Source: Hymenobacter oligotrophus (lineage in GTDB: Bacteria; Bacteroidota; Bacteroidia; Cytophagales; Hymenobacteraceae). Taken from it: a DNA stretch of 64,000 bases. The notes below the pieces were generated by a model. The model had not been told where the DNA came from. It worked only from the letters and a program-made list of their open reading frames with translations, and made no database searches. Each line of letters begins with the position of its first letter. The first letter of the stretch is position 1. The DNA lies in assembly GCF_003574965.1 (NCBI RefSeq), contig NZ_CP032317.1:1178001-1242000 (forward strand), written 5' to 3'. Below, piece by piece: positions 7,870-15,951 of this stretch. A program made the position numbers and the translations under genes.

Positions 7870-9441
7870 ATGCCCAAATTTACTCTTATAGCGGCTGCGC
7901 TTTTGGCGCTGGCTGCCTGTGCCCGCACGCCCGATGCCGAGCTGGCACAACCCAACCCCGCCCTAGGTGGCGAAGCCCTCAGCACCCAACAGCTTGACGA
8001 GCAGATTTGGGAAAAGGTGAAAGCCACCAACGCGCCCTTCGACTGGAGCCAGGCCACCGACCACGTGGTGTGGAGCGCCTTGCAGCGCTCTGACCAGGTG
8101 CTGAGCGTGGGCTACGCCCCCGCCGACAAATGCAGCCCGCAAGCCGCTTTGCCACCTAGGGCCGGCGCCGATGCTGCCTACCAGCAAGCCCGCGAACAAG
8201 TGCTGCGCCTGATCATCAGCAGCGAGCAGCAAGCCGACCCCAGCCTTGCCGCCGAACAAATTGTGGTGTTTGGCGAAGAAACCCTGCCCGTGCTCAACGT
8301 GCGCGTGCGGCAGCTGAGCACCGTGCAGCGCCTGCGCCGCTCGCCGCTGGTTCGCTACGCCGAGCCCATGGGCTTCGACCCCTATCGGCCGCGCACCAGC
8401 ACCGCCGCCCAACGCAGCCTGAGCAGCAGCGGCTGCGGCTCCAACACCGCCACGCCCAACCTAGTAGCCGGCTCCGACTACACCGTGCTCAGCAACGGCA
8501 GCAAATCCTCCTGGAACCAGGCCGATGTGTACCACGGCGTGCGCGCGGCGTGGTCGCAGAGCACGGGCCAGGGCGTAAAGCTGGTGGTAATTGACACGGG
8601 CGCCTCGGATGCGCAGGAAAACCTCGGCAGCGCATTTAACCAGGGCCTAAGCGAGGGCCGCACCGTGGAGCGGCTGGTAACGCTGCCGCGTACTACCTTT
8701 TTCGGCATACCCACGGGCCCGGTAGAAACGCCCAACGACCCGTGCGGCCACGGCACCAGCATGGCCGGCGCCGCCGCCGCCCCGCGCGGCACCGATGGCG
8801 CCTCGGTGGGCATTGCTTACAACGCCAACCTCGTTTCTATCCGGGCCGCGGCCGACGTGTTTTTGGATGAAAGCCGCGAGGTGAAGGGTGTATCGGATGC
8901 GTTTGTGCTTGCCGGCAACCGCCCCGATGTGCGCATCATCAGCATGAGCATGGGCCGCGTCACGAGCAGCTCGCAAATGGCCGATGCCATTCGGTACGCA
9001 CATGCCAGAGGCAAGCTGATCTTCTGCGCCGCCGGCACTTCGTTTGATTGGTCGGCGGGCTGGGTTGGGGTAATATTCCCGGCTAGCCTGCCCGAGGCAG
9101 TGGCCGTAACCGGCATGAAGGACAACCTTGCCTCGCGCTGCGACGAGTGCCACGTGGGCTCCGATGTAGAGTTTACCGTGGTAATGCAGCGCAGCAACAA
9201 CCTTCGGCCCCTGTCGCTGGCCATGAGCGGCGATGCACCTAGCACCGTGGGCGGTTCGTCGGTCTCAACCGCCTCGATGGCCGGCATGGCGGCCGTGGTG
9301 TGGAGCAAGTACCCCACCGAAACCCGCGAGCAAATAAAGCAGCGCCTGGTAGCCGCCAGCACCAACGCCACCAACCGCAGCCCCAGTTTTGGCTACGGGC
9401 GCGTAAACCTCGCCAAGGCCGTGGGCGTGCTGGTGCAGTAG
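7870..9441 (+). CDS. Subtilisin-like (S8) serine protease lipoprotein
   Basis: 523 residues. The N-terminus is a lipoprotein signal with lipobox LAAC (Cys17), so the enzyme is probably lipid-anchored. Residues 100-170 look like an I9-type propeptide. The S8 catalytic triad is complete: Asp242 (VVIDTGA), His294 (CGHGTSMAG) and Ser469 (STASMAG, in place of the usual GTSMAAP). The protease domain spans about 220-520. Cysteine pairs (188, 292; 423, 426) may form disulfides, which fits an exported protein. The start at 7870 gives the lipobox at the right spacing. It probably degrades external or periplasmic protein. Confidence 0.9.
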   Translation: MPKFTLIAAALLALAACARTPDAELAQPNPALGGEALSTQQLDEQIWEKVKATNAPFDWSQATDHVVWSALQRSDQVLSVGYAPADKCSPQAALPPRAGADAAYQQAREQVLRLIISSEQQADPSLAAEQIVVFGEETLPVLNVRVRQLSTVQRLRRSPLVRYAEPMGFDPYRPRTSTAAQRSLSSSGCGSNTATPNLVAGSDYTVLSNGSKSSWNQADVYHGVRAAWSQSTGQGVKLVVIDTGASDAQENLGSAFNQGLSEGRTVERLVTLPRTTFFGIPTGPVETPNDPCGHGTSMAGAAAAPRGTDGASVGIAYNANLVSIRAAADVFLDESREVKGVSDAFVLAGNRPDVRIISMSMGRVTSSSQMADAIRYAHARGKLIFCAAGTSFDWSAGWVGVIFPASLPEAVAVTGMKDNLASRCDECHVGSDVEFTVVMQRSNNLRPLSLAMSGDAPSTVGGSSVSTASMAGMAAVVWSKYPTETREQIKQRLVAASTNATNRSPSFGYGRVNLAKAVGVLVQ

Positions 9442-9462
9442 CGCAGGCACCTGTCGTTAATG

Positions 9463-9504
9463 GCCACGGCCCGCCCCGATGTGTCGGGGCGGGCCGTGGC
9501 TTTT
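9463..9504 (+). terminator. Terminator between convergent genes
   Basis: 17-bp perfect stem, GCCACGGCCCGCCCCGA (9463-9479) and its complement (9484-9500), with a 4-base loop and TTTT after it on the plus strand. Confidence 0.8.
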
Positions 9505-9525
9505 GTGCGGGCTGTACCTAGGGCG

Positions 9526-10164
9526 TTAGAAGATGCGCTTGCGGGTGTCGAGCTCTTGCAGCATGCGCACGAACTCGGCATCGGCCGCGGCGCGCTGCTC
9601 GGCCCCTAGGTGCTTGGCGCTGCCGATCATAAATGGCTCGTACACCTCCATGCCGCAAAAAGCAAACGTGCCGCGCAGCAAGTGGCTCAGGGTCGATTCG
9701 AGCGTGGGAAGCGTTACGCCGTCCCACAACTCGTTGGGCGTACCCGAGGTCAGCGACACCAGCGCCTTTTTGCCGGCCAGCTCTTTGGTGCCACCGTAAG
9801 CAAAGCCCACGGCCAGCACGCGGTCGATCCAGCCTTTCAGGATGGCCGGCACCGAGTGCCACCACAACGGAAATTGCAGCATCAGCAAATCGGCACGGCG
9901 CAGCTTATCCATCTCAGCGCTAATGGCCGGCTCGAAACTATCGGCCGCCACGCCTGCCCGTTGGGCGGCCTGCAAGTCAAAGAAATCGGCCGCGTAAGCT
10001 GGCTCCAGGTCGGCGGGGCCCGCAATGGCGGCAAAGCGCTGTTGGTACAAGTCCGATACTTCAACGGTGTGGCCGGCAGCGGTTAGGGTTTCAACCGCCA
10101 AGCGGGCCAAGTGCCCGTTGTACGACGCCGGCTCGGGGTGAGCCAGCACAAGCAGAACGTTCAT
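9526..10164 (-). CDS. NAD(P)H:quinone oxidoreductase, flavodoxin-like fold
   Basis: 212 residues. MNVLLVLAHPEPASYNG is the FMN/FAD-binding start of the flavodoxin_2 family (MdaB, KefF, NQO1), and FPLWWHSVPAILKGWIDRV is its second flavin/quinone motif. These enzymes reduce quinones by two electrons with NAD(P)H and protect against redox cycling; some regulate K+ efflux channels. The start at 10164 is chosen over an upstream ATG because the flavodoxin strand begins at residue 2. A KefF role would need a KefC partner, and none is seen here. Confidence 0.88.
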   Translation of the reverse strand: MNVLLVLAHPEPASYNGHLARLAVETLTAAGHTVEVSDLYQQRFAAIAGPADLEPAYAADFFDLQAAQRAGVAADSFEPAISAEMDKLRRADLLMLQFPLWWHSVPAILKGWIDRVLAVGFAYGGTKELAGKKALVSLTSGTPNELWDGVTLPTLESTLSHLLRGTFAFCGMEVYEPFMIGSAKHLGAEQRAAADAEFVRMLQELDTRKRIF

Positions 10165-10241
10165 TATCAGTGCAATAAACCCGCCGGTACACCCAAGGCG
10201 CACCGGCGGGCAGGTATGCGGTGTAGGTTAGGCTAAGCCGC

Positions 10242-12047
10242 TTAGCTCGGCAATTGCAGCCACTTGCGGCGCACCACCAGCTGCTCGGAAGTGGCGTTGT
10301 CGGCCATTTCGATGCGGTATTTGGCAGCCGTGCTGGCCAGCAGCGGGAACGACAACTCGCGCAGCTGCCCATCGCGGGCTACGAGCAGGCGCACGGTGCT
10401 GCCCACCGGCCGCGCGGCCATGTAGCGGTTAATGTCGTCGGTTACGCGCATGCCGTCAAGGGCCAGGAGTTCGTCGCCCACGTTCAGGCCGCCCTGCCAA
10501 GCGCTGCCGTCGCGCAGCACAGTGGTTACCATGGGCCGCCCGTTGTTGGCCGAAACGCTGGCACCTAGGGCCGCTTCGGGTTGGCCGGTGGTGTTTACGA
10601 GGCGCAGGCCGGCGTAACCTAGGGCGCCTTCGTAGTCGAGGCGTACGGTGCCGTACACCGAGCGTTTAAAGAAATCGTCGAAGCGGCGGCCGGCTACCTT
10701 GGCCACGGCATCCTGAAACTCCTCGTCGCGGAAGCCGCGCTTTTGCTTCACGTAGTACTCGTCGTAGAGGTAGCGCATCACGTCGTCGAGGCTCTTTTGG
10801 CCTTTGGTGGCGTTGATGATCATCAGATCGAGCACGGCCCCGATAACCTCGCCTTTGTCGTAGTAGCTAATGCCCGTGTTGACGGAGTTTTCGTTGGGGC
10901 GGTAGTACTTAATCCAGGCGTCGAAGCTCGACTCGGCCGCCGATTGCTCGCGGTTGCCGGGCGTGTTTTCCACGCGCGTAATGCCGGTCGCCAGCTGATC
11001 GAGGTACTGCTGCGGCTTCTGGAAGCCAGCGCGCTGCACAATCACGTTCGAGAAGTACTCGGTGCCGCCCTCGCTCAGCCACAGCATGCGCGTGTAGTTT
11101 TCCTGGTCGTAGTCGAACGGACCTAGGGCAATGGGCCGAATACGCTTTACGTTCCAGAGGTGAAAGTACTCGTGCGCCGCCAAGCCCAGCAGGCCCATGT
11201 AGCCGGCTTCGGAGTTGTAGGCGTTGCGCGACACCTGCAACGTAGTGGAGTACAGGTGCTCCAGGCCTCCGCCGCCGCGCTCCAGGTTGTGCACGATGAA
11301 CAGGTAACGATCGAGCGGATTGCGGCCCACCACTTTCTGGGAGGTTTCGCAGATGCGCTTGAAATCCTGGGTGATGCGCTGCTCGTCGTAGTTGCCGGGG
11401 CCGTACATGGCAATGCGGTGCGGAGTGCCGTTGGCCTCAAATGTCAGCTCCTTGTGGTTGCCAATTTCGATGGGCGAATCGGCCAGCTCGTCGTAATTGC
11501 TCGATTGGAACGTGAACGTCGGGCCGTTGCCGGCGGGCTTTAGGCTGGTCGATACTTTGCTCCAGCCCTGCGCGGGGCGCACCTCCAGCGTGCTCGGCAG
11601 TTGCTGCAGCTGCGCCGGGTACATAAACACGCTCGAGCCGTTGAGGTAGCCGTGCGAGGCATCGATAAAGCTGGTGCGTACGCTTAGCTCGTTGGCGTAC
11701 ACGCGGTAGCGCACCGTAAAGTTCTTCTGCCCTTGGTGCTCAATGCGCCAGGTGTTCTTGTCGATTTTAGTTACGCCGAGGTTTTTGCCGCCCGCGCTAG
11801 CCGCAAAGCCCTCCACGTTTTTGGCAAACTCGCGCACCAGGTACGAGCCCGGCGCCCACACCGGCATTTTCACATCGGTGGTGCGGCCGCCAAAGCCGTT
11901 GAGCTGCATTTCTACCTCGAAGTAGTGCGTTTGCGGCGCCGGCATGGAAAGCACGTAGCGCAGTGCCGGCGCAGCCAGCACGGGCGCGCTGCCCAGCAGC
12001 ACCACAAAGGCGGTGGCACCTAGGCGGCGCTTGGTTGATTGAAGCAT
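10242..12047 (-). CDS. M61 family aminopeptidase with C-terminal PDZ domain
   Basis: 601 residues. A signal peptide lies at about 1-25 (cleavage near LAAPA). Residues 27-200 are the beta-rich N-terminal domain of the M61 family. The metalloprotease core contains GGGGLEH (258-264), the zinc motif HEYFH (292-296) followed by LWNVKRIRP, and the third ligand candidate Glu326 (LSEGG). A PDZ domain occupies about 500-590. The architecture matches M61 glycyl-aminopeptidase-like enzymes that are secreted to the periplasm. The start at 12047 gives the signal peptide; a longer in-frame opening from 12170 adds unlikely sequence. The gene ends 77 bases before the quinone reductase start and could be cotranscribed with it. 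Confidence 0.92.
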   Translation of the reverse strand: MLQSTKRRLGATAFVVLLGSAPVLAAPALRYVLSMPAPQTHYFEVEMQLNGFGGRTTDVKMPVWAPGSYLVREFAKNVEGFAASAGGKNLGVTKIDKNTWRIEHQGQKNFTVRYRVYANELSVRTSFIDASHGYLNGSSVFMYPAQLQQLPSTLEVRPAQGWSKVSTSLKPAGNGPTFTFQSSNYDELADSPIEIGNHKELTFEANGTPHRIAMYGPGNYDEQRITQDFKRICETSQKVVGRNPLDRYLFIVHNLERGGGGLEHLYSTTLQVSRNAYNSEAGYMGLLGLAAHEYFHLWNVKRIRPIALGPFDYDQENYTRMLWLSEGGTEYFSNVIVQRAGFQKPQQYLDQLATGITRVENTPGNREQSAAESSFDAWIKYYRPNENSVNTGISYYDKGEVIGAVLDLMIINATKGQKSLDDVMRYLYDEYYVKQKRGFRDEEFQDAVAKVAGRRFDDFFKRSVYGTVRLDYEGALGYAGLRLVNTTGQPEAALGASVSANNGRPMVTTVLRDGSAWQGGLNVGDELLALDGMRVTDDINRYMAARPVGSTVRLLVARDGQLRELSFPLLASTAAKYRIEMADNATSEQLVVRRKWLQLPS

Positions 12048-12235
12048 GCGTTCAGGGAAAGGTGAGTGAAGTGCGTGCGGAAAGCGAAATGTGCTACAGA
12101 CAACCCCACGCGTTCGGGGGCTGCAATGCCGGCGTGAATATACCCCAGCTCGGCCGTGCGAAACGCACATTGCCCTTACTCCGTTAGCAACTTCAGCCGC
12201 CGCACTTGCAACAACCCCAGTCGGTTGGCACGATT

Positions 12236-12793
12236 ATGCGTTACGTTTGGCTGATGTTTGGAATTTGCATGACCTTGCTGCTAGGCCTGTGGGCTTGGCC
12301 GCGCCTCAGCCCCACGGCCCCCGTACCCGCGTCCGGCGATTTGCCCCGCGTGCGCGCCGTGGTATACCGCGCCACCACCGGCGCCACGCCCGTTACCCGC
12401 CCCGATAGCGTGGTGCGCTTTGCCCTGCGCCAACTCGGCAAGCCCTACTGCTACGCCGGCACCACGCCCCAAGGCGGCTTCGATTGCTCGGGCTTTCTTA
12501 CCTACGTGTACAACCAGTTTGGCGTGGCAGTACCGCACTCCTCGGCCATGCAGTACAAAATTGGCCAGCCGGTAGCGCGGCCGCAAGCCCGCAAAGGCGA
12601 CCTGATCATTTTTACGGGCACGGCACAGGGCAGCACTACGCCTGGGCACGCCGGCATTGTTATTTCGGAGCCCGGCCAGCCGTTGCGCTTTGTGCATTCG
12701 TCCTCGTCGCGCCGCGACCCAGGCGTGAAAATCAGCCAGGTCGACGGCACCGATTACGAGCGGCGCTTTCTGGGGGTGCGGAGGGTACTGTAG
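12236..12793 (+). CDS. NlpC/P60 family cell-wall hydrolase
   Basis: 185 residues. A hydrophobic N-terminal helix (4-22) acts as a signal or anchor. The C40 catalytic residues are in place: Cys84 (GGFDCSGF), His138 (PGHAGIV) and His154 (RFVHSSS). Such enzymes cleave gamma-D-Glu to diamino acid bonds in peptidoglycan stem peptides. The domain fills nearly the whole mature protein, with no SH3 domains, so it is a minimal single-domain form of the Spr/MepS type. It is divergent from the M61 gene and is followed after 52 bases by an unknown secreted protein. Confidence 0.9.
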   Translation: MRYVWLMFGICMTLLLGLWAWPRLSPTAPVPASGDLPRVRAVVYRATTGATPVTRPDSVVRFALRQLGKPYCYAGTTPQGGFDCSGFLTYVYNQFGVAVPHSSAMQYKIGQPVARPQARKGDLIIFTGTAQGSTTPGHAGIVISEPGQPLRFVHSSSSRRDPGVKISQVDGTDYERRFLGVRRVL

Positions 12794-12845
12794 CCGGCTG
12801 CATGCGTAAGTCCTCTCTGGGGGTTGGAATGCGTAATTTACCTCC

Positions 12846-13616
12846 GTGAAAAAACTGCATGCTTTATGTGTGCTCTTGGGGTTAGCCTCTTGGTCGGCAC
12901 GCGCGCAGCAAGCTCGCCCTGCAGGCAAGCCTCAGCGTTTGGTGCTACCCGTGTCCCCAGGTACCGGGCGCGTTACATATTCTGACACCGTGCGCGTACC
13001 CAACGCTACGGCCAAAAACCTACTCAACGCAGCTGCTGACACCTACGCCAAAAACTTTGCTTTCGCCGATTATCAACCTGGTCTTCCAGACTCGGCTCAG
13101 GTGCTGCGCACGCGGCAAAAGGCCGACCCGGGCGAATACCTGATGCTCGGTACGGCAATGATGATGAAACCCGGCGAAGAAATCGTGTACGTAGCTGGGG
13201 TAAGTCCTTTGGCCAATTTAGAAGCCCCTACACCCGTTCGTTACTTGCACTTCGTGTTGCGGCTGCGCGCCGAGCCTGGGGTGTGTTACCTCTCCATCAC
13301 CGAGCTGCACCAACGCACTACCACCATGAAGCGCGAGATGGAGCGGCGCATGGGCGGTTATTCCGCCATGACTCAAGGCCACAAACCAACTACGCCAACG
13401 CGCCCTCCGGCCAGCACACCCATCGAAACGCTTTATGAGACTTGGCTACCCGGCTACAAAGTAGCGCCGGCCAGCAAAACGCCCCCTCAGGCTGGCAAGC
13501 CCACTTTGCAAGACGCCCAGCTGCTGGACCGCACTGCCCGTGGGGTATTGGCTGAGCTTCGGCGGAACCTCATGCGGCAAGGGCGCTCAGCTCCTGCCAG
13601 CGACACGCAAAAATAA
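12846..13616 (+). CDS. Secreted protein with DUF4468-like domain
   Basis: 256 residues, started with GTG at 12846. A signal peptide ends near residue 20 (SARAQQ). Residues 45-170 resemble the DUF4468 (TBP-like fold) family of Bacteroidota exported proteins: an N-terminal helix (NLLNAAADTYAKNF), then strands ending in a region that reads YLHFVLRLRAEPGVCYLSI. Residues 180-200 are a Thr/Pro linker. The C-terminus is helical. The function is unknown. The GTG is preferred because it directly precedes the signal peptide and no ATG is available. Codon use is somewhat less GC-biased than the neighbours. Confidence 0.7.
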   Translation: MKKLHALCVLLGLASWSARAQQARPAGKPQRLVLPVSPGTGRVTYSDTVRVPNATAKNLLNAAADTYAKNFAFADYQPGLPDSAQVLRTRQKADPGEYLMLGTAMMMKPGEEIVYVAGVSPLANLEAPTPVRYLHFVLRLRAEPGVCYLSITELHQRTTTMKREMERRMGGYSAMTQGHKPTTPTRPPASTPIETLYETWLPGYKVAPASKTPPQAGKPTLQDAQLLDRTARGVLAELRRNLMRQGRSAPASDTQK

Positions 13617-13631
13617 GCGCATTGGTGAAGT

Positions 13632-13954
13632 GGGTAGAAACAGCGAGGCCCGGTTGCCTTCACAGGTAACCGGGCCTCTAATCCTGTGGCCATCTTACCA
13701 AGCGACCAGCCCGGGGACACCGGAGTGGTCATCTTAGGCGAAGACCTGCCGTAATGTGGGAGTGCATACGCATCCCCACGACACTTGAGTGTTACGCGCG
13801 TCCGGCGGTGAGGCGGACAACATTACTCAGGCTTGGCAGGATGGATTTGGGACTACTGGACATTGTACACCTCCTTTCTCGTTCGTTAAACATCTCCCCA
13901 GGGGCGCTACCGACGACATGGGTCCGCTAGCCAGGGGCTGTAGCACTCGCTACG
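13632..13954 (-). ncRNA. Candidate structured non-coding RNA, family unknown
   Basis: About 320 bases with no credible protein but dense secondary structure when read on the minus strand. From 5' to 3': GTAGC-gagt-GCTAC; an arm pair CCCCTGG / CGCCCCTGGGG; GTCCG...CGGAC (13800-13818); and a three-way motif at 13750-13796 whose outer arms CGTAA / TTACG enclose two hairpins, ACAC-tcaa-GTGT and GTGGG...CCCAC. The 3' end is an 11-bp stem GAGGCCCGGTT / AACCGGGCCTC (13645-13678) followed by GCTGTTTCT. A promoter-like pair lies just upstream. A short reading frame within it starts behind AGGAGGTGTACAATG but stops after 23 codons. It could instead be the decayed 5' region of a mobile element. It does not resemble tmRNA, RNase P RNA, SRP RNA or 6S RNA as I know them. 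Confidence 0.4.
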
Positions 13955-13959
13955 GTCAT

Positions 13960-13990
13960 TAAAGTTATATGTCATACGTTTGGTTCAAAA
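13960..13990 (-). promoter_or_regulatory. Promoter-like pair for the candidate RNA
   Basis: On the minus strand TTTTG (13990-13986) is followed after 18 bases by TAACTTTA (13967-13960), close to the Bacteroidota TTTG / TAnnTTTG pair and its normal spacing. Predicted transcription start is near 13954. Confidence 0.45.
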
Positions 13991-14199
13991 TAAAAAGCGG
14001 TTTTTTTGAAGCCCTGGGCAGCTTTTCGCAGCATAAGGCTGAATGTCAGCCGATTTATTTTGCCCGCTTGCCAGCTCGCTCCCGCCGGCCCTAGGTATTG
14101 GTACGCTACTTGTCTGGGTAAGCCTAGCCTGCATATTGCAGAGTTAAGTTGCTTTTGTATATTTTTCCCTCCCAACCTCTTTTCACCCCCTATTTAACG

Positions 14200-14643
14200 A
14201 TGAAGAAACTGCTCCTGTGCCTAGCGCTCCTGCTGGGCTTTGTAGGTTTAGCCTCGGCGCAAACCCTCTCCCCGCTTGGCGTGTGGACGAACAGCGAGAA
14301 AAAGGCCACCTTCGAAATTTACCAGTGCGGCAACGGCAAAAAGCTGTGCGGCAAAATTGTTTCGCTGACCACGCCCAACGACCCCAAAACCGGCAAGCCC
14401 AAAACCGACTCGCAAAACCCCAACCCGAAGCTGCGCACCCGTCCGCGCCTGGGCTTGGTTTTTATGGAAAGCTTTGAGTACGACGAGGACAATAAGTGGG
14501 ACGACGGCAAGATTTACGACCCCGAAACGGGCAAAACTTACTCCTGCTACATGAAGATGCTGAACGCTAACACCATGGAAGTGAAGGGCTACATCGGCAT
14601 TTCGATGATTGGCCGCTCGCAGACCTGGACGCGCGTGAAGTAA
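14200..14643 (+). CDS. DUF2147 secreted protein, first of a tandem pair
   Basis: 147 residues. A signal peptide ends near residue 21 (LASAQT). The mature part is a DUF2147 domain: GVWTNSEKKATFEIYQC, LCGKIVSL, GKIYDPETGKTYSCYM and MEVKGYIGISMIGRSQTW, which match the conserved strands of this family. DUF2147 proteins are small exported lipocalin-like barrels of unknown function. Three conserved cysteines (in EIYQC, KLCGK and YSCY) are shared with the next gene. The start gives a clean signal peptide. It is separated from its paralogue by a hairpin terminator. Confidence 0.88.
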   Translation: MKKLLLCLALLLGFVGLASAQTLSPLGVWTNSEKKATFEIYQCGNGKKLCGKIVSLTTPNDPKTGKPKTDSQNPNPKLRTRPRLGLVFMESFEYDEDNKWDDGKIYDPETGKTYSCYMKMLNANTMEVKGYIGISMIGRSQTWTRVK

Positions 14644-14665
14644 GCCCGCTGAACTTACGGCCCTA

Positions 14666-14702
14666 GCCGCCCGTTTCGGAGTACCGAGGCGGGCGGCTTT
14701 TG
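14666..14702 (+). terminator. Terminator between the DUF2147 paralogues
   Basis: GCCGCCCG (14666-14673) pairs with CGGGCGGC (14690-14697), followed by TTTTGCTTT. Confidence 0.75.
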
Positions 14703-14757
14703 CTTTCCGTAGCCCCGCCGTATCTTACCCTTCGCCTTTGACCAAAGCCCTACCCGC

Positions 14758-15240
14758 GTGAAAGCCTTTTGCCGTGTACTTGCCTTGCTGCTAACTGTAG
14801 CGTTGGCACCGTGGGGGCCGCTGTTTGCCCAGCCGGCCACCATGCCCCTAGGTGTGTGGGCTGATGAGCAGGGCGAGAGCCACATCGAGCTGTACCGCTG
14901 CGGCGAGCAGCTGTGCGGCAAAATCGTGAATCTGCAGCGCTCCACCGATGCCGAGGGCCACCCCCGCCTCGACGTACACAACCCCGACCCCAAAAAACGC
15001 AGCCAGCCACACCTAGGGCTGGTGGTGCTGCAAAAACTTACCTACGACGCCGGCAGCAACCGCTGGGACGGCGGCGAAATCTATGACCCCGAGAACGGCC
15101 GCACCTACTCCTGTTTCGTGCGCCAGCTCGGCCCCGATAAGCTCGAGGTAAAAGGCTACATCGGATTTGCCCTGGTGGGCCGTTCGCAGTACTGGACGCG
15201 CGTGCGCAAATCGGGCGCCGAAGAAGCCGCCCCGCGCTAA
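14758..15240 (+). CDS. DUF2147 secreted protein, second of a tandem pair
   Basis: 160 residues from a GTG start at 14758; no ATG is available before the signal peptide (FCRVLALLLTVALAPWG; cleavage near FAQPA). It is clearly paralogous to the preceding protein: GVWADEQGESHIELYRC, LCGKIVNLQ, GGEIYDPENGRTYSCFV and LEVKGYIGFALVGRSQYW align with the same segments and keep the cysteines. It differs in a short charged C-terminal extension. The pair points to a local duplication followed by divergence. The function is unknown. Confidence 0.86.
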   Translation: MKAFCRVLALLLTVALAPWGPLFAQPATMPLGVWADEQGESHIELYRCGEQLCGKIVNLQRSTDAEGHPRLDVHNPDPKKRSQPHLGLVVLQKLTYDAGSNRWDGGEIYDPENGRTYSCFVRQLGPDKLEVKGYIGFALVGRSQYWTRVRKSGAEEAAPR

Positions 15241-15286
15241 GCCGCCAAAACTATTTGGCAGAGCGGGTGTTTTTGGCCTGTTCGAC

Positions 15287-15892
15287 GTGCTTTATACCAG
15301 CTTGTTCCGCTTCCTCCAACAACTATTACACGGCCAGCCTTCGCCTACCGACTGGCACCCGCTCCAACGCTCGGCCGCGGAGCTAAAGGCCTATGCCCAG
15401 TGGGTGCAGCAGCAAGTTTACCTCAACTGGCTCAACCCCTACTTCAAAGCCTACCACTACACCAAGGCCGGCCTGCCGCCCGGGCCCCAGGGCTTGCGCG
15501 TGCAGTTGGTTGAGGGGTGCGGACAGCACGGCGCCTTGCTGTTCTACGACCCCAGCATCGGACCGCACAACTTTCGGCACTTGTTCGATCTGATCCGCGA
15601 CCGGACCCTGCCGCTCGGCTACCACCTTGCCACCTCCGACGAGCGCGTGCGCAAGCACCCCCGGTATACCGAAACCATCGCCAAGCACTTCCTAAAGCCC
15701 AACCCCACCAGCTGCCCCGCCACCGGCCGCTGCGAGCAGCGCTTTGGCACCGTTGCCGTCGATTTGATTAGCCTGAACGGGCATCCGGGGTTTATTCGGG
15801 TGGTGTGCAACCCCATTCAGGACGCCATGTTTTGCCCAGCCGAGTCGTTCGATAAGCTGATGGAGGACGTGTTTCACGTGCCCCTGGCGTAA
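15287..15892 (+). CDS. Unknown soluble protein
   Basis: 201 residues if started at GTG 15287, the first plausible start after the upstream stop at 15240. The reading frame is open further upstream but would overlap the preceding gene. The protein has no signal peptide or transmembrane segment. Its N-terminal third is helical (LYTSLFRFLQQLL; AYAQWVQQQVYLNWLNPYF). Its middle carries VQLVEGCGQHGALLFYDPS and its end reads GTVAVDLISLNGHPGFIRVV. Two cysteines lie in NPTSCPATGRCEQRF. No family is recognised. The codon composition is like its neighbours, so it is very likely a real gene. Confidence 0.6.
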   Translation: MLYTSLFRFLQQLLHGQPSPTDWHPLQRSAAELKAYAQWVQQQVYLNWLNPYFKAYHYTKAGLPPGPQGLRVQLVEGCGQHGALLFYDPSIGPHNFRHLFDLIRDRTLPLGYHLATSDERVRKHPRYTETIAKHFLKPNPTSCPATGRCEQRFGTVAVDLISLNGHPGFIRVVCNPIQDAMFCPAESFDKLMEDVFHVPLA

Positions 15893-15951
15893 CTAGGCTG
15901 GCGCTTACTGGCCCTAGGTGCCGCTTTGGCCCGGAGCCGGACCGGGGCCGA

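Noticed and set aside
13487-13732. An 81-residue minus-strand frame overlapping the 3' end of the gene at 12846
   Set aside because: No family features, runs through the terminal hairpin of the candidate RNA and overlaps a better gene.
13632-13990. Identification of the structured region as a group II intron or IS fragment
   Set aside because: No reverse transcriptase or transposase, no domain V-like hairpin, and no terminal repeats could be recognised; kept only as an alternative.
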